A DNA stretch of 64,000 nt, from contig NZ_BOSG01000001.1 in the NCBI RefSeq assembly GCF_018403225.1, positions 124,001 to 188,000 of the forward strand, read 5' to 3'. Shown here piece after piece: positions 44,669 to 53,394 of this stretch (position 1 is its first letter; every line of letters begins with the position of its first letter). The stretch comes from Paenibacillus sp. J23TS9. GTDB taxonomy: Bacteria; Bacillota; Bacilli; Paenibacillales; Paenibacillaceae. The notes under the pieces were generated by a model. The model was not told where the DNA came from. It did no database searches and was given only the letters and a program-made list of their open reading frames with translations. The position numbers and the translations under genes are program-made.

Positions 44669-46348
44669 TTATTTCAGAAACTCCTGAAGCTTGTTTACGT
44701 TATCCTCAAACTTGGTTTGCTTGAAGGCTTCAACTTTATCGAAGCCTGCTTTATCCCGCTTTTCGAGGAAATCACTGAAGGTTTTATCGAATTCTTCATC
44801 CGATTTGCTGAGCAGAAGCTTCGGCAGCGTTTTACCCCAGGTTTGAGCAATTTTATTGCTGGCGACGCCTTCCTCAGAATTGCCTGTCGGATTAATATTA
44901 TCGTATTGGGAGAAGCTCTTCGTTTTACCTTTGGTCCAGTCTTCCATTTGCTTGAATGGTTCGACGCTTTGCGGCTGCCATTGCAAAATCATGTTTGTAT
45001 CCTGCATCATCCAGAAGGTGAGGGAGGAACCGTATTTTTTGTCAAAAGCAGAGCGGTCTTTGTTCAGCAGCTCCAGCACTTCAGGCTTAAACTGGTCTTT
45101 GCCGTCAATGTTGTCATAGCTGACGCCTTTTTCACCGAGGAAGAGGTCCTTTTGGCCTTCTTCACTGATCAGGTATTCCAGGAAGCTGATGGCTCTGGCT
45201 TTGTCTTTTACTTTTTTCGAGATCAGCGTTACCGTCCAACCGGAGATGCCAGGGCCAGCCAAGGTAGGCGGATCCAGCTTCGAGTTGGCAGGGCCGTCAA
45301 CCGCGATGTAAACGGAATTTGGATCTTTCGCGTACAAAGCGTTCTCCTGAGCCGTCAGGTCGCTGCGCTGGTACATCATGGCGAAGTAGCGTCCTTGGGC
45401 CATTTTTTCTTCCATTTGCGGACGCTTGTCGATAAAGACATCCTTAGCGAGCAAGCCTTGCTCGTTAGCCTGACGGAAGGTTTTCAGCCAACGGATATAT
45501 TCCGGATCGGTCGTGCGGTCGTACAGCTTGCCGTCTTTTTCATACGGAATAGCCAGGAAGTTCTGCAGATAGCCTTCAAGGCTGCCATTGCCCGTGTCGC
45601 CGAATTCGGTCAGACCGAATGGAATCAGCGGCTGGCCTTCCACCTGAGGGAATTTTTCCTTCGCGGCTTTAAGCGCGTTCAGGAAGCCTTCCGGCGTGCG
45701 CATATCCGGTTTGCCGAGCGCCTCATACATATCCTTACGGACCAGGAATGTTTGGTTCGACAGATATTCCCCCGAATATTTTTCGAAATCCTTTGGCGAA
45801 GAGGAAGAGTTCGGATAAACATACGTATTGCCGTCATCCTGTTTGTACCAAGACATCTTGGCCGGATCGGCCACCTTCATAAAGTAAGGATCATACTCAT
45901 CCGCAAGTTTATTCAGCGGGAGCACCAGATCGCCTTCGATCATCGATTTCACGCCGTCTTCCCACCAGCCGAGCGTAATGAAGTCAGGCAGACTTCCGGA
46001 AGCGATCATAGTGTTCAGCTTCTCGTTTTCGTTGCCGGCAGGCACGATAAAGTTAAGATTGACGCCGGTTTTCTTCGTAACATATTGGGAGGTCGGATCC
46101 ACACCCCATTTGTTGGCGAACCAGGAGAAGTTCAAATACCAGTCAAATGTGATCGGTGATGTGTCGGCCTTCCAGCCCGGCTCATCTGCTGATACCGTTT
46201 TCGTTTCAGCTGCAGGTTCGGTTTTGTTTTCCGGCTGCTCCGCCGCTTTGGGCTCATCCTTGGAAGAACCGCCGCATGCGGCGAGCGACAGCATCAGTGT
46301 GAAAGCAACGAGCAGTATGCTGCTTTTGCGGAAATAGCTTTTTCTCAT
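44669..46348 (-). CDS. Substrate-binding lipoprotein, LipO type
   Basis: This is a 559-aa lipoprotein with signal and lipobox SLAAC (Cys about 25), a linker rich in Glu, Lys and Thr, then a large solute-binding fold of the LipO subgroup (WYLNFSWFANKWGVDPTSQY, VTKKTGVNLNFIVPAG, LPDFITLGWWEDGV). The size and two-permease context match the LplABC/YtcP importers that bring in complex oligosaccharides. AGAGGGG precedes the ATG. It is the last transport gene, before the kinase and regulator. Ligand unknown. Confidence 0.92.
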   Translation of the reverse strand: MRKSYFRKSSILLVAFTLMLSLAACGGSSKDEPKAAEQPENKTEPAAETKTVSADEPGWKADTSPITFDWYLNFSWFANKWGVDPTSQYVTKKTGVNLNFIVPAGNENEKLNTMIASGSLPDFITLGWWEDGVKSMIEGDLVLPLNKLADEYDPYFMKVADPAKMSWYKQDDGNTYVYPNSSSSPKDFEKYSGEYLSNQTFLVRKDMYEALGKPDMRTPEGFLNALKAAKEKFPQVEGQPLIPFGLTEFGDTGNGSLEGYLQNFLAIPYEKDGKLYDRTTDPEYIRWLKTFRQANEQGLLAKDVFIDKRPQMEEKMAQGRYFAMMYQRSDLTAQENALYAKDPNSVYIAVDGPANSKLDPPTLAGPGISGWTVTLISKKVKDKARAISFLEYLISEEGQKDLFLGEKGVSYDNIDGKDQFKPEVLELLNKDRSAFDKKYGSSLTFWMMQDTNMILQWQPQSVEPFKQMEDWTKGKTKSFSQYDNINPTGNSEEGVASNKIAQTWGKTLPKLLLSKSDEEFDKTFSDFLEKRDKAGFDKVEAFKQTKFEDNVNKLQEFLK

Positions 46349-46415
46349 CTTATTTACCCCTCTTGATATATTTGGTGATTCCTGTGTTACCGTCCAGGTA
46401 AAAAATTCCTTATCC

Positions 46416-47303
46416 CTATCCTTTTATCGAACCGATCATGAGTCCTTTAACAAAATATTTCTGCAGGAATGGATAGGCAAGAACAATTGGCATGGTCGTA
46501 ACAACCATGGTAGCCAGCTTAATGGATTGCGACGTAACGTTTTTTGATATTCCGCCAGGCATCGCAGCGGCCATCTGATTCGAACTGGACTGGGCAACGA
46601 TCCGGTACAAATACGTCTGGATCGGCTGCAGGTCCATATTATTGATATAAATCATGCCGGTGAAGTAATCGTTCCATTGATATACCCCGTGAAAGAGGGC
46701 AATGGTAGCGATTACGGGCATGGATACCGGAATAATAATACGAACAAAGATCGACAAATCATTGGCACCGTCAATTCTTGCGGCCTCTTCCAGGCCATCT
46801 GGAATCTCCCGGAAGAATGTCATGAATATGATTAGGTCAAAAAAGTTGAACATAGCCGGGATGATATAGACTAAGAAGTTATCCAGTAAATGCAAATCAC
46901 GGATGAGCAGATAATAAGGAATCAGGCCTCCGTTGAAGAACAGCGTCACTGTACCGAGTAAGATATACACCTTCTGCCCAACGAGCTCCCTACGAGAGAA
47001 GGCGTAGGCAACCATGGCGGTGAAAAACACATGTAGGGCTGTGCCCAGCAGCGTCTTGGCAACCGTTACACCCATCGCTGTCATAATACCGCTGCTCTTG
47101 AATACCGCTTGATAGCTCTCGATACTGAATACACGCGGCCACCAGTAAATTCCACCCCGCATGGCATCTTGTCCTTCATTGAAGGAGTTAACCAGCACAT
47201 ACCAGATCGGGTAGAGAGTGACAAAGCATACCGCAAGCATGATAATCACGTTGATGGCATCAAACGTTGCATCCCCGGCGGTTCTTCGATTCAGTTTAAG
47301 CAT
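46416..47303 (-). CDS. ABC transporter permease, YtcP/LplC type
   Basis: This is a 295-aa permease with six helices, VNSFNEGQDAMRGGIYWWPR in the first periplasmic loop (typical of the YtcP group), the EAA loop EEAARIDGANDLSIF and a C-terminal FLQKYFVKGLMIGSIKG. AAAGGTGG precedes the ATG, 20 bases after its partner gene. Confidence 0.92.
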   Translation of the reverse strand: MLKLNRRTAGDATFDAINVIIMLAVCFVTLYPIWYVLVNSFNEGQDAMRGGIYWWPRVFSIESYQAVFKSSGIMTAMGVTVAKTLLGTALHVFFTAMVAYAFSRRELVGQKVYILLGTVTLFFNGGLIPYYLLIRDLHLLDNFLVYIIPAMFNFFDLIIFMTFFREIPDGLEEAARIDGANDLSIFVRIIIPVSMPVIATIALFHGVYQWNDYFTGMIYINNMDLQPIQTYLYRIVAQSSSNQMAAAMPGGISKNVTSQSIKLATMVVTTMPIVLAYPFLQKYFVKGLMIGSIKG

Positions 47304-47323
47304 GGGGTTCCAACCACCTTTTC

Positions 47324-48292
47324 TCAGAATAGGGATGTTTCATTTAACTTTTTGGATACAGAATTGGCGATCAGAAGCAGTACCAATGCAATGAGCGATT
47401 TGATTAACCCGACGGCCGCCGAATAGGAATATCTGCTGTTCACGAGGCCTGTTTGATACACGTAGATGTCGATAACATTGCTCGCGCTTTCATTTAGCGA
47501 GTTGCGAAGTACCAGGATCTGGTCGAAGTTCGAATTCAGAACGCCACTGATTGCCAAGATGAAAAGAATCGAGACCGTTCCCTTGATGCCCGGTAGAGTC
47601 ACATACCACATTTTCTGAAAACGCCCTGCACCGTCGATGGTGGCTGCTTCATACAGGTCGGGTGACACTCCGGCTATGGCTGCGAGATAGATGATCGCCG
47701 ACCATCCAAGCTCCTTCCAGATATCCGAGGTAATAATGATGCTCCAGAAATAGCTGGGCTCTGCAAGATAACTGATAGGCTCCTTGATGATGTGGAGACC
47801 CATGAGGATGTGATTGATAATCCCGACATCCGCGAGCCAAGTAGCAAGTATACCGCCAAGAATAACCCAGGACAGAAAATGGGGCAGATACGAGATCGTC
47901 TGGACCGCCTTCTTCAGACGGAGTGACCTCAGTTCATTCAGAAACAGTGCAAACAGAATCGGAAGAGGAAATCCGATGAGAAGCTTAAAAAAACTCATGC
48001 CGAGCGTGTTCCATATGACTTTCGGCAGTTCATCGTCATCCAGAAAAGCTTTGAAGTTTTCAAGTCCTACCCATGGTGCATCAGATATGGAATGGGTGAT
48101 AACGTACTGTTTGAATGCGATAATGACCCCGTACATGGGTATGTAACTAAAAATAATGATCCAGGCGACGCCGAGCAGTGCCATCACCTGCAAATATTTC
48201 TGATTGAGCAGCCTTCGCAGCAATGTTCTCTGTTTGCCTTCAGAGATATGGGGTTGGGGCTGCGTGAGCTCAGCGCCTAGTTTGGCACTCAT
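47324..48292 (-). CDS. ABC transporter permease, LplB type
   Basis: This is a 322-aa permease. The hydrophilic N-terminus leads into WIIIFSYIPMYGVIIAFKQY, the LplB-family first helix, and the EAA loop is YEAATIDGAGRFQKM. I choose ATG 48292 (start MSAKLGAEL) since AGGAGG lies nine bases upstream; the ATG at 48301 directly abuts that site. It is the first gene of the operon: LplB type, YtcP type, binding protein, terminator, kinase, regulator. Confidence 0.92.
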   Translation of the reverse strand: MSAKLGAELTQPQPHISEGKQRTLLRRLLNQKYLQVMALLGVAWIIIFSYIPMYGVIIAFKQYVITHSISDAPWVGLENFKAFLDDDELPKVIWNTLGMSFFKLLIGFPLPILFALFLNELRSLRLKKAVQTISYLPHFLSWVILGGILATWLADVGIINHILMGLHIIKEPISYLAEPSYFWSIIITSDIWKELGWSAIIYLAAIAGVSPDLYEAATIDGAGRFQKMWYVTLPGIKGTVSILFILAISGVLNSNFDQILVLRNSLNESASNVIDIYVYQTGLVNSRYSYSAAVGLIKSLIALVLLLIANSVSKKLNETSLF

Positions 48293-48368
48293 GGGATTCA
48301 TCCTCCTGTGTGGGATAATGCTAACGCCGCTTTGTAAACCGCCTAATGGCATTATTGCAAAATCCTAG

Positions 48369-48382
48369 TGTAAGTGCTTTCA
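48369..48382 (-). promoter_or_regulatory. cre-like site upstream of the LplB-type operon
   Basis: TGTAAGTGCTTTCA (plus strand) differs from the cre consensus chiefly by T for C at the centre. It lies about 80 bases before the first gene, next to a CATAAT that could be its -10 element. Confidence 0.45.
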
Positions 48383-48568
48383 TTATGTACTTTCCATTGT
48401 AGGCTGGGATGGAAGGAAGAAACAGGTGTGAAATTTCGTTTTTAGGGTTGCATTTTTCGGGTATTGCAAAAATAATATGCCGGATACGTCATTGTGGAAG
48501 GAACGTATGTTTGTTACGATGAGCAAAAAGATCAAAAAATGCAGGATCATGAATAATGAGGAGTGAGC

Positions 48569-49180
48569 ATGATTATGTTCCAATACATAGACCAGGAATA
48601 TGAGAGAGTGGATTTCAGTCAGGCAGATTTGAAGAGTGGAGAACTGAAGGGCTGCACCTTTATCAAATGTATCTTCCGCGGCACGGCGATGGATGAAATA
48701 TGGACAAGAGGCTGCCAGTTTATTGAATGTGATTTTGGCGGAGCAACCTTTAACGCATCCTTACATGCGCGTTCTGCTTTTACAAACTGCCGGTTTGCCG
48801 GAACCAATCTATTCGTAGCCAAATTTGAGGATTGCAAGATGATCGGCAGTGATTTCTCCGGGGCTCAATTGGACGGGATTACGATTCAAGGGGGAGACTG
48901 GTCATACACGAATCTGCGGCAGGTGAATTTGTCCAAGCAGCAATTGAAGGGGATCCGATTGATGGAAGCGGACCTCTGTGAGAGCAATCTTCAAAAGGCT
49001 GATTTGCGGGAGGCTGATCTGACAGGGGCCAAGCTCTCCAAGGCGGTGTTAAAAGGAGCCGATCTCAGAGGAGCGAAGATGGATAGGATAGACTATCGTG
49101 CGTTTGATCTGACAGGTGTGCGGATAGATTTGGAGCAGGCCGTGAATGTGGCCCGCTCCTATGGGGCAAAGGTGGATTAA
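48569..49180 (+). CDS. Pentapeptide-repeat protein
   Basis: This is a soluble protein of 203 aa built from A(D/N)LxX five-residue repeats that form a right-handed quadrilateral beta-helix: DFSQADLKSGELKGCTF at the start, GSDFSGAQLDG in the middle and the regular ADLREADLTGAKLSKAVLKG-type coils near the end. The repeats break near residue 100. Such proteins include gyrase-protecting Qnr/MfpA types, but the family is too diverse to claim that here. ATG 48569 follows GAGGAG; the GTG at 48563 overlaps that site. Its stop codon overlaps the stop of the convergent GNAT gene. Confidence 0.9.
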   Translation: MIMFQYIDQEYERVDFSQADLKSGELKGCTFIKCIFRGTAMDEIWTRGCQFIECDFGGATFNASLHARSAFTNCRFAGTNLFVAKFEDCKMIGSDFSGAQLDGITIQGGDWSYTNLRQVNLSKQQLKGIRLMEADLCESNLQKADLREADLTGAKLSKAVLKGADLRGAKMDRIDYRAFDLTGVRIDLEQAVNVARSYGAKVD

Positions 49181-49590
49181 GGGTATTTTTTATACATGCC
49201 GACGGACGCGGGTGCTCCATATTCGAAGCCGAACTGCTGGTACAAGCGGTCTGCAGGTATGTCTGCCATTAAACTGACGTAAGCCCCTTTGGTCGCATTC
49301 CGATCCAGGTAGGCGGTAATCTCAGACATCACCTTTTTACCAAGCCCTTTGCCTTGATACGCAGGAGATACGGCGATATCAACGACGTGAAACATGCAGC
49401 CGCCGTCGCCGATGACCCGGCCCATGCCGATCAGTTCCCCGTCCAGTCTGAGAGTAACGGCGAACAGGGAATTGGACAGTCCCCGGCGGGATGCCTCCAT
49501 ATCCTTGCCGCTTAAGCCTGCCTTGAGGCGAAGATCTACATACTCCTCCGCTTCTGGAGGCTCATATCCGATTGTAATCTGTTCATTCAT
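49177..49590 (-). CDS. GNAT-family N-acetyltransferase
   Basis: This is a 137-aa acetyl-CoA-dependent transferase. The core shows VVDIAVSPAYQGKGLGKKVM, whose Q-x-x-G-x-G loop binds acetyl-CoA, and the final strand YQQFGFEYGAPASVGMYKKY. The start MNEQITIGY at 49590 follows AGAGGA; the longer frame from 49611 does not. The acceptor substrate is unknown. Its TAA (49179-49177) shares bases with the stop of the convergent pentapeptide gene. Confidence 0.9.
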   Translation of the reverse strand: MNEQITIGYEPPEAEEYVDLRLKAGLSGKDMEASRRGLSNSLFAVTLRLDGELIGMGRVIGDGGCMFHVVDIAVSPAYQGKGLGKKVMSEITAYLDRNATKGAYVSLMADIPADRLYQQFGFEYGAPASVGMYKKYP

Positions 49591-49632
49591 GATGCAGCAT
49601 CCTCTCTTCACTTATATGATTCATCATAAAAC

Positions 49633-49669
49633 AAAGGCATCCGGACTGTCACCAGCCCGGATGCCTTTT
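49633..49669 (-). terminator. Terminator after the SDR gene
   Basis: AAAGGCATCCGG/CCGGATGCCTTT stem, followed on the minus strand by GTTTTATG. Confidence 0.75.
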
Positions 49670-49687
49670 GCATTCTTTCTTATCGAA

Positions 49688-50437
49688 TTAGCGCATCATG
49701 ACGCTTCCGCCGTCAACCATAATCGTTTGGCCTGTCATGAATTTGGCGTCTTTGCTCAGAAGGAAGGAAACAACGCGGCCGATATCCTGCTCCGGATCGC
49801 CAAGTCGGCGGAGCGGGATCGCACTCACCATTTGATCATAGGCATCGGCATTGTGCTGTCTCCATTCTGCAACGCCTTCCGAAGCTGCGATCGGGCACAC
49901 GATGTTGATGTTAATGTTGTCTGGACCCCATTCATTCGCTGCAACGCGGGAAATGCCGCGAATGGCTTCTTTGGCTGCGGCGTATGACGTTTGTGTTAAC
50001 ATGCCCTTCAGCCCTGCGCCGGAAGCGAAGTTGACGATCGAGCCTTCGTTTTCTTTCAAGTAAGGATAGCTAAGCTTCATAAGATGGAATGTAGGCCAGA
50101 AACCTGTGCCGAAGGCAAGCTCGAATTCCTTTTCCGTAGTGTCCAAGAAAGGTACATTTATGGATGCTTGTGCGCAGTTTACGAGACCATGAATGGTCTT
50201 GTATTTATCAATCACCTTTTGAAAGCCTGCTACGACGTCGTCCTTCTCCATCAAGTTCACTTTTACAAACATGCACTCGGAAATTTTGCTGATTTCCTCT
50301 TCGGTTGCTTTACCTTTTTCCTCATTAATATCAAAGAATGCAACGTGTGCTCCTTCTTTAGCAAGTGCTGTAACGATACCTTTACCAATACCGCCTGCGC
50401 CGCCGGTAACAAGGATTGTTTTGTCTGTGAATTTCAT
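49688..50437 (-). CDS. Short-chain dehydrogenase/reductase (SDR)
   Basis: This is a 249-aa classical SDR. The NAD(P)-binding TGGAGGIGKG lies near residue 11, NCAQAS replaces the usual NNAG, and the catalytic region has Ser near 141 in NFASGAGL, then SYAAAKEAI with Tyr and Lys. The C-terminal VDGGSVMMR is typical. Asp in FFDINEEKG suggests a preference for NAD(H). The substrate is unknown. A GGAGG ribosome site precedes the ATG. A TetR-type operator overlaps its promoter. Confidence 0.9.
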   Translation of the reverse strand: MKFTDKTILVTGGAGGIGKGIVTALAKEGAHVAFFDINEEKGKATEEEISKISECMFVKVNLMEKDDVVAGFQKVIDKYKTIHGLVNCAQASINVPFLDTTEKEFELAFGTGFWPTFHLMKLSYPYLKENEGSIVNFASGAGLKGMLTQTSYAAAKEAIRGISRVAANEWGPDNININIVCPIAASEGVAEWRQHNADAYDQMVSAIPLRRLGDPEQDIGRVVSFLLSKDAKFMTGQTIMVDGGSVMMR

Positions 50438-50465
50438 GTACAGGCCTCCTCAAAAATAGATAATT

Positions 50466-50511
50466 AAGTAACTTACTTGTTTATTGTAATGTTTACTTAT
50501 TTGCAAATCAA
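50466..50511 (-). promoter_or_regulatory. SDR promoter with palindromic operator
   Basis: On the minus strand TTGATT (50511-50506), a 17-base spacer and TACAAT (50488-50483) are followed by a perfect 13-base palindrome with centre C (AAGTAACTTACTT, 50466-50478) at about +5. A half copy (AAGTAAAC) lies in the spacer. The arrangement suggests repression by a TetR-like protein; none is adjacent. Confidence 0.6.
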
Positions 50512-50683
50512 ATCTGTGGAGAACCTGTGACAACACTGGACATAGAGCTAATCATATGTCTCGCGTATTTCCGACATATTCAGCTATAATTCTGCAAATT
50601 CTGGATACAATATACATTATCGCTGAGCGCCAGAGCCTCGACTCAATCTTGTCACAGCAGGCGCTACAAGAGGAGGCGGTTCA

Positions 50684-51442
50684 TTGATTAACAGTGATGA
50701 GTGGATTACCCACCTGACAGAGCTTCGAAAACGTCTGATCTGGGTGATGCTCTTTTTTATCCTGACACTGGCTGCGGGCTTGTATATGTCGCCTAAAGTA
50801 CTGCTGTACATTAAAAACCGGCCTGCCGCCGCGGATATCGCGTGGAATGTGTTTTCCCTGACGGATGGCATGTTCATTTACATGAAATGCGGCTTCCTGG
50901 TGGCTGTGTTTTTCACCGTTCCGCTGGCGCTTTATCATGTGTGGGCATTTGTCCGGCCCGGTCTGACCGATGATGAGGCAAGAAAAACCTTCTGGTTCGT
51001 TCCGATGGCTTTTGTTTTGTTTTCAGTCGGGGTGGCATTCAGCTTTTATGTCGCATTTCCGATGATGGTTTCTTTTCTCTCCAAGATGAACAAAACGGTT
51101 GGAGCGGTGGAGACTTATGGAATGGACAGGTATTTTTCACTGATGTTCAGCGTCGTGTTTCCACTCGCTTTGGCTTTTGAAATGCCGGCAGTTGTCCTGT
51201 TCTTGACCCGGCTTGGAATTCTCAGGCCAGCATTGCTGAGAAAAGCCAGGAAATATGTCTATCTAGCTCTCGCTGTTGTCGGCTCAATGATCTCACCCCC
51301 AGATTTTGTGTCCCATCTGTCTGTGACCATTCCGCTGATTATGCTGTTTGAACTCAGTATTCTTGTTTCCCGGTGGTACCTGCACCGGAAGGAGATGGAG
51401 AATCCATTAATTGATCCGAAGGGAGGCACCAACCATGTTTAA
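50684..51442 (+). CDS. tatC: TatC, twin-arginine translocase membrane subunit
   Basis: This is the 252-aa receptor/core subunit of the Tat exporter, with six helices. The N-terminal [11 protein letters not shown] motif recognises the twin-arginine signal, and [13 protein letters not shown] and GSMISPPD follow. It starts at TTG 50684, seven bases after AGAGGAGG; no in-frame ATG is better placed. The gene order tatC then tatA is reversed from the common order. A Tat-signal protein is encoded about 1.1 kb downstream, so this pair may be a dedicated exporter like TatAdCd or TatAyCy of Bacillus. Confidence 0.94.
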   Translation: MINSDEWITHLTELRKRLIWVMLFFILTLAAGLYMSPKVLLYIKNRPAAADIAWNVFSLTDGMFIYMKCGFLVAVFFTVPLALYHVWAFVRPGLTDDEARKTFWFVPMAFVLFSVGVAFSFYVAFPMMVSFLSKMNKTVGAVETYGMDRYFSLMFSVVFPLALAFEMPAVVLFLTRLGILRPALLRKARKYVYLALAVVGSMISPPDFVSHLSVTIPLIMLFELSILVSRWYLHRKEMENPLIDPKGGTNHV

Positions 51443-51635
51443 CAATATCGGATTACCGGGGCTGCTCATCATTCTGACGATTGCCCTGGTTGTGTTCGGT
51501 CCATCAAAGCTTCCACAGCTCGGAAGGGCTGTAGGAGATACACTGCGGGAATTCCGTTCGTCGACAAAAGGCGTTGTTGAGGAAATTACAAACGAGGCAA
51601 CGATTGAGCCGGAAAAGCTAGCTGAGAAAAATTAA
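51435..51635 (+). CDS. tatA: TatA, twin-arginine translocase pore subunit
   Basis: This is a 66-aa protein with one membrane helix ([20 protein letters not shown]) and an amphipathic helix ([12 protein letters not shown]), followed by an acidic tail, the standard TatA pattern including the FGP hinge. The start MFNNIGLPG at 51435 follows AAGGGAGG and overlaps the end of tatC by eight bases, so the two are translationally coupled. Confidence 0.94.
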   Translation: MFNNIGLPGLLIILTIALVVFGPSKLPQLGRAVGDTLREFRSSTKGVVEEITNEATIEPEKLAEKN

Positions 51636-51650
51636 ATTTTTAAAAAGAAA

Positions 51651-51690
51651 AACACCTCCTTATAACGCCCTTAGCGCTAGAGGAGGTGTT
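51651..51690 (-). terminator. Terminator of the YhcN-type gene
   Basis: AACACCTCCT/AGGAGGTGTT ten-pair stem; on the minus strand it is followed by TTTCTTTTT, so it mainly serves the minus-strand gene and may also stop tatA transcripts. Confidence 0.75.
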
Positions 51691-51707
51691 CATATATCAA
51701 GCCCGCT

Positions 51708-52424
51708 TTATTTGCTGGTATGCAAATTGGCATTCTTTTTGATGGTTTGCAGCTCACCGTTCATTTTATTGACCGGAGTTCCTGCACGCATCGCAGTTTT
51801 GATTTTTTCAATGGCCTTGATCGCCTTGGCATCGTGAACCGTGTAAATTTTCACTTTTTTGCCGTAGACGCCTTCAACCTCCTGGCGGATCAAGCTCAGG
51901 TTAGTTTCAGTGATGTCACGCTGACCGATAGAGTAGCCCGTTCCCTTTTGGCTCATATAGCCTTTGCCGGATGCACCTTCATTCGGGCTCAGTACCTTAT
52001 GGGGCTGAGGCTTGGAGTTCCTCGTATGGGTATGCTTTTCAGGATCACCAATATATACCGAGTCTCCGAGCGTTAGCACATTAATTCCTGTAATGCCCGC
52101 AGCTTCTAAGCGATTTTCAAGCGTTTTGGATTCGGGAGTATCATGCAGGCTGGATGTGCCGATGCGGCTGTAGATGCCCGAGCCCATACCACTATAAGTC
52201 GTTCCATTCTTGTTGGTCGTGCGGACCTTTTCTCCATCAAATCTTGGAATCACCTTGATGCTGTTCACATGAGGATGGCTTTCCGTAATGTTCGTATGAT
52301 GCGTGTTGGATTGAATTCTGACAGGTTTTGTTTGCGCCTTCTGATGCATGTTGGTGTTACAGCCGGTCATGGCAATCGCAATACAGAAAGCGGGAACGGC
52401 CATTTTTGCCCATGATCCTTTCAT
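51708..52424 (-). CDS. YhcN/YlaJ-family sporulation lipoprotein
   Basis: This is a 238-aa lipoprotein with lipobox IAMTGC (Cys about 22), a His/Asn/Thr-rich spacer, then the YhcN/YlaJ alpha-beta domain with LENRLEAAGITGINVLTLGD and IRQEVEGVYGKKVKIYTVHD. The family is found in spores and coats of Bacillales. GGGAGGG precedes the ATG. It is convergent with tatA and divergent from the dehydrogenase operon. I could not place a forespore or mother-cell promoter with confidence. Confidence 0.85.
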   Translation of the reverse strand: MKGSWAKMAVPAFCIAIAMTGCNTNMHQKAQTKPVRIQSNTHHTNITESHPHVNSIKVIPRFDGEKVRTTNKNGTTYSGMGSGIYSRIGTSSLHDTPESKTLENRLEAAGITGINVLTLGDSVYIGDPEKHTHTRNSKPQPHKVLSPNEGASGKGYMSQKGTGYSIGQRDITETNLSLIRQEVEGVYGKKVKIYTVHDAKAIKAIEKIKTAMRAGTPVNKMNGELQTIKKNANLHTSK

Positions 52425-52576
52425 TTAAAATCCCTCCCTGGATATGTTGAAGATATGATTATGATTATCTTTTGGAAGATGTATTATTTGTGGGATTTTT
52501 CGACAAAATAACAAAAAAATGATGTTAAACCCAATCTGTATTGGAAAACACTCACATTAAGTAGGAGGTTGCTTTT

Positions 52577-53371
52577 ATGGCTAACGAAACCGAAGAACAG
52601 GATTTGAAGGATCATAAAGAACCGGATCATTCCCGTCGGAATTTCTTGAAAAATTCTGGATATGCCGTGGGTGGTCTTATTGTCGGTGGAGTTGTAGGAA
52701 GCTTGCTGCGTTCTCCAAACAAATCCACAACCAATAATAATAATAATGGAAATACAACAGAAAAAGCTCCTGCCAACGAAGCGGTCAATTTTAACCAGGC
52801 GCTTATGCATTTCACCCAGGAGCAATTTCTGATTATGGAGGCTGCCACAGAACGCATTTTCCCTGCGGATGATAACGGACCCGGGGCTAAAGAGCTTGGG
52901 GTTGCTTACTTTATCGATCACCAACTGGCTGGAGAATGGGGAGTCAACGGCAGAGAATATATGCAAGGGCCGTTTTTCAAAGGCGAAACGACGCAAGGGT
53001 ACCAGGGCCGCCTGAAGCGCAGAGAGATCTTTGATATTGGACTTCAGGAAATGCAGAACTACAGCAATAAGAAATTCCAGAAAAAATTCAAGGACCTTAC
53101 GCCTGAGCAGCAGGATACCGTGCTCAAAGCCTTTGAAACGGATGAAGTCAAGCTCACCACGATTTCCGCAAGCGGATTTTTCAAAACGATTTTCGGAAGC
53201 ACCATGGAAGGCGCCTATGCGGATCCACTGTATGGTGGAAACGGGAATATGGCGGGCTGGAAGCTTAAGAACTTCCCCGGCAACCAGATGTCCTATACGA
53301 AAATCATCGAGCAGGATAAATTCGAGAAAATGCAGCCTGTCAGCTTGAGAGAACATCTACCACATTCCTAA
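52577..53371 (+). CDS. Gluconate 2-dehydrogenase subunit 3-family protein with Tat signal
   Basis: This is a 264-aa small subunit of an FAD-dependent sugar or alcohol dehydrogenase. Residues 19-45 form a twin-arginine signal (SRRNFLKNSGY, then a hydrophobic GGLIVGGVVG stretch). A low-complexity Asn linker encoded by AAT repeats follows (52733-52748). The subunit-3 domain runs from about 78 (FTQEQFLIMEAATERIFP). In this family the small subunit carries the catalytic subunit through the Tat pore as a folded pair. AGGAGG precedes the ATG. It is 23 bases upstream of the flavoprotein gene and close to tatC-tatA. Confidence 0.88.
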   Translation: MANETEEQDLKDHKEPDHSRRNFLKNSGYAVGGLIVGGVVGSLLRSPNKSTTNNNNNGNTTEKAPANEAVNFNQALMHFTQEQFLIMEAATERIFPADDNGPGAKELGVAYFIDHQLAGEWGVNGREYMQGPFFKGETTQGYQGRLKRREIFDIGLQEMQNYSNKKFQKKFKDLTPEQQDTVLKAFETDEVKLTTISASGFFKTIFGSTMEGAYADPLYGGNGNMAGWKLKNFPGNQMSYTKIIEQDKFEKMQPVSLREHLPHS

Positions 53372-53394
53372 AATTAAAATCAGAGGTGATATGA

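Noticed and set aside
44594..46159. 521-codon plus-strand frame
   Set aside because: It is the antisense of the LipO-type binding protein, rich in Phe/Arg with no family motif, and its first codons lie in the terminator. The minus-strand gene has a lipobox and ribosome site.
52733..52748. AAT-repeat tract as phase-variable locus
   Set aside because: A trinucleotide repeat keeps the frame; it just encodes an Asn linker after the Tat signal.
52484..53356. 290-codon minus-strand frame
   Set aside because: Antisense of the Tat-signal small subunit gene; hydrophobic/low-complexity artefact.
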